Below are positions 6,327 through 6,860 of a stretch of 6,860 nucleotides of DNA, one piece after another. The position numbers and the translations under genes are program-made. The notes under the pieces were generated by a model. It had not been told where the DNA came from and ran no database searches. It saw nothing but the letters and a program-made list of their open reading frames with translations. The stretch is from positions 1 through 6,860 of the forward strand of contig DTXE01000506.1 of assembly GCA_012962595.1 (NCBI GenBank), given 5' to 3'. How positions within the stretch are numbered: the first letter of the stretch is position 1; every line of letters starts with the position of its first letter. The stretch comes from Syntrophaceae bacterium. Its GTDB lineage: Bacteria; Desulfobacterota; DTXE01.

Positions 6327-6613
6327 CCCTTAATATCCTTCTTACCTATATCTTCCTCTGGTAATTCCTCGGCCTCTCCCTTATCTTCTTTTTGCTTGGA
6401 ATTAGATATCTCCTTCTCCACCTTGGAAGTTTGTTCTACTTCTTCTATATTTTCTTCTAAATCTATACTTTCCTTTAACTCACTTGTGGCTCTTCTAAAC
6501 TCAGACAGCCCTCTCCCCAAGGCTCTGGCAATTTCGGGGAGTTTTTTGGGTCCTAAAACTATCAGAGCAATAGCCAAAATCAGCAGTAGTTCCTGCATTC
6601 CAATTCCAAACAT
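6323..6613 (-). CDS. tatB: TatB-type subunit of the twin-arginine translocase
   Basis: Small membrane protein (96 aa) expected to form the TatBC receptor complex. It begins [12 protein letters not shown], with Glu8 at the start of the single membrane helix (about 6-21) as in TatB. The hinge is [17 protein letters not shown] (20-36), the GP form typical of TatB, and is followed by an amphipathic helix and a long, very acidic tail ([12 protein letters not shown] and onward). The tail is longer than in the two TatA proteins of this locus. The position directly before tatC, with a 4-base ATGA overlap, supports TatB; some databases would label such proteins TatA/TatB ambiguously. A GAGGAG ribosome site lies just before the ATG. 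It is the first gene of the tat operon. Confidence 0.82.
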   Translation of the reverse strand: MFGIGMQELLLILAIALIVLGPKKLPEIARALGRGLSEFRRATSELKESIDLEENIEEVEQTSKVEKEISNSKQKEDKGEAEELPEEDIGKKDIKG

Positions 6614-6670
6614 AATCTCCTCATCACAGTCTACTCTCTACTTCCTGCCAAATCTCCATGGAATAAGAAC

Positions 6671-6699
6671 CATATACCAGAAAAAAAGGTGTATTACAA
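6671..6699 (-). promoter_or_regulatory. Candidate extended -10 promoter of the tat operon
   Basis: On the minus strand TTGTAA (6699-6694) and TATATG (6676-6671) are separated by 17 bases, each matching four of six consensus positions. A TGG directly before the -10 gives an extended -10 (TGN) element. Transcription would start near 6664, about 50 bases before the tatB ATG. Confidence 0.45.
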
Positions 6700-6794
6700 C
6701 AATAACTGAAACAGGCTTCACCCACTACCATCATCAAGAATGAGCTATAATACCCAAGAGGTCAAGGCCCCAAATAGGTCCTTTCAGAAAATAC

Positions 6795-6821
6795 TTGACC
6801 AAAATCCTGGCGTTATATTAT
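6795..6821 (+). promoter_or_regulatory. Candidate divergent promoter for a gene to the right of the window
   Basis: On the plus strand TTGACC (6795-6800) is followed after 15 bases by TATTAT (6816-6821), a five-of-six -10 match; TATATG at 6819-6824 gives an alternative with 18-base spacing. The spacing is imperfect in both versions. The tandem Fur-like repeats begin at the -10, where a repressor would block initiation. CTTGACC (6794-6800) also forms a 7-base inverted repeat with GGTCAAG at 6760-6766. Confidence 0.4.
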
Positions 6822-6860
6822 ATGTTGCAATTGATTCTCATATGTTGCAATTGATTCTCA
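6821..6860. repeat. Two perfect tandem copies of a 20-base Fur-box-like unit
   Basis: The unit TATGTTGCAATTGATTCTCA occurs at 6821-6840 and again, without any difference or spacer, at 6841-6860. Within each copy the 15-mer TGCAATTGATTCTCA (6826-6840, 6846-6860) matches 10 of the 14 defined positions of the Fur consensus TGATAATNATTATCA. Sites spaced by 20 bases would put two Fur dimers on nearly the same face of the helix. The array may continue past the edge. It could instead be a short tandem repeat with no regulatory role, or an artefact if this is an assembly end. Confidence 0.5.

Noticed and set aside
6315..6743. Plus-strand open frame of 142 codons reaching into the upstream region of tatB
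   Set aside because: Most of it mirrors tatB on the other strand; its serine-rich translation is typical of the complement of an acidic, lysine-rich tail.
6821..6860. Start of a CRISPR array
   Set aside because: The two 20-base units are adjacent with no spacer, and the unit is shorter than normal CRISPR repeats.

Overview
The window looks like a piece of chromosome from an anaerobic Gram-negative bacterium, most likely a sulfate reducer of the Thermodesulfobacteriota (deltaproteobacterial) type. This rests on a four-gene set in the order multihaem cytochrome c, molybdopterin-family protein, iron-sulfur protein and NrfD-type membrane protein. That is the composition and order of the Qrc (type I cytochrome c3:menaquinone oxidoreductase) complex known from sulfate reducers. 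Base composition is moderately AT-rich. No species can be named from this sequence alone.

All eight convincing genes lie on the minus strand, so transcription runs from right to left. From 6613 down to 5064 there is a Tat protein-export operon: a TatB-type protein, TatC and two TatA-type proteins in tandem, tightly packed at the tatB-tatC-tatA end. A candidate promoter lies at 6671-6699. After a gap of about 308 bases (4756-5063), which holds a promoter and several symmetric or repeated sequences, come qrcA, qrcB, qrcC and qrcD (4755 down to 26). Their junctions are 14 bases, 8 bases and an 8-base overlap. A strong Shine-Dalgarno sequence at the left edge suggests that another gene follows outside the window.

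The two groups fit together functionally. QrcB starts with a twin-arginine signal, and QrcC has no signal of its own and would be carried out with QrcB. The Tat translocon next door is therefore the machine needed to place the Qrc subunits on the periplasmic side. There the complex would take electrons from periplasmic cytochrome c3 (reduced by hydrogenases or formate dehydrogenases) and pass them to menaquinone, feeding the membrane electron flow to sulfate reduction.

At the right edge (6795-6860) there is a plus-strand promoter-like sequence and two perfect tandem copies of a 20-base unit that resembles a Fur box. They probably belong to a divergent, iron-regulated gene to the right. Points worth a second look are a QrcA with only five CXXCH sites, a QrcB that keeps a full four-cysteine cluster motif but seems to lack the usual Mo-ligand cysteine, a short and odd QrcD C terminus, and the 14-base palindrome just upstream of the qrc promoter. 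I see no wholly new system; this is a well-formed respiratory and export locus.
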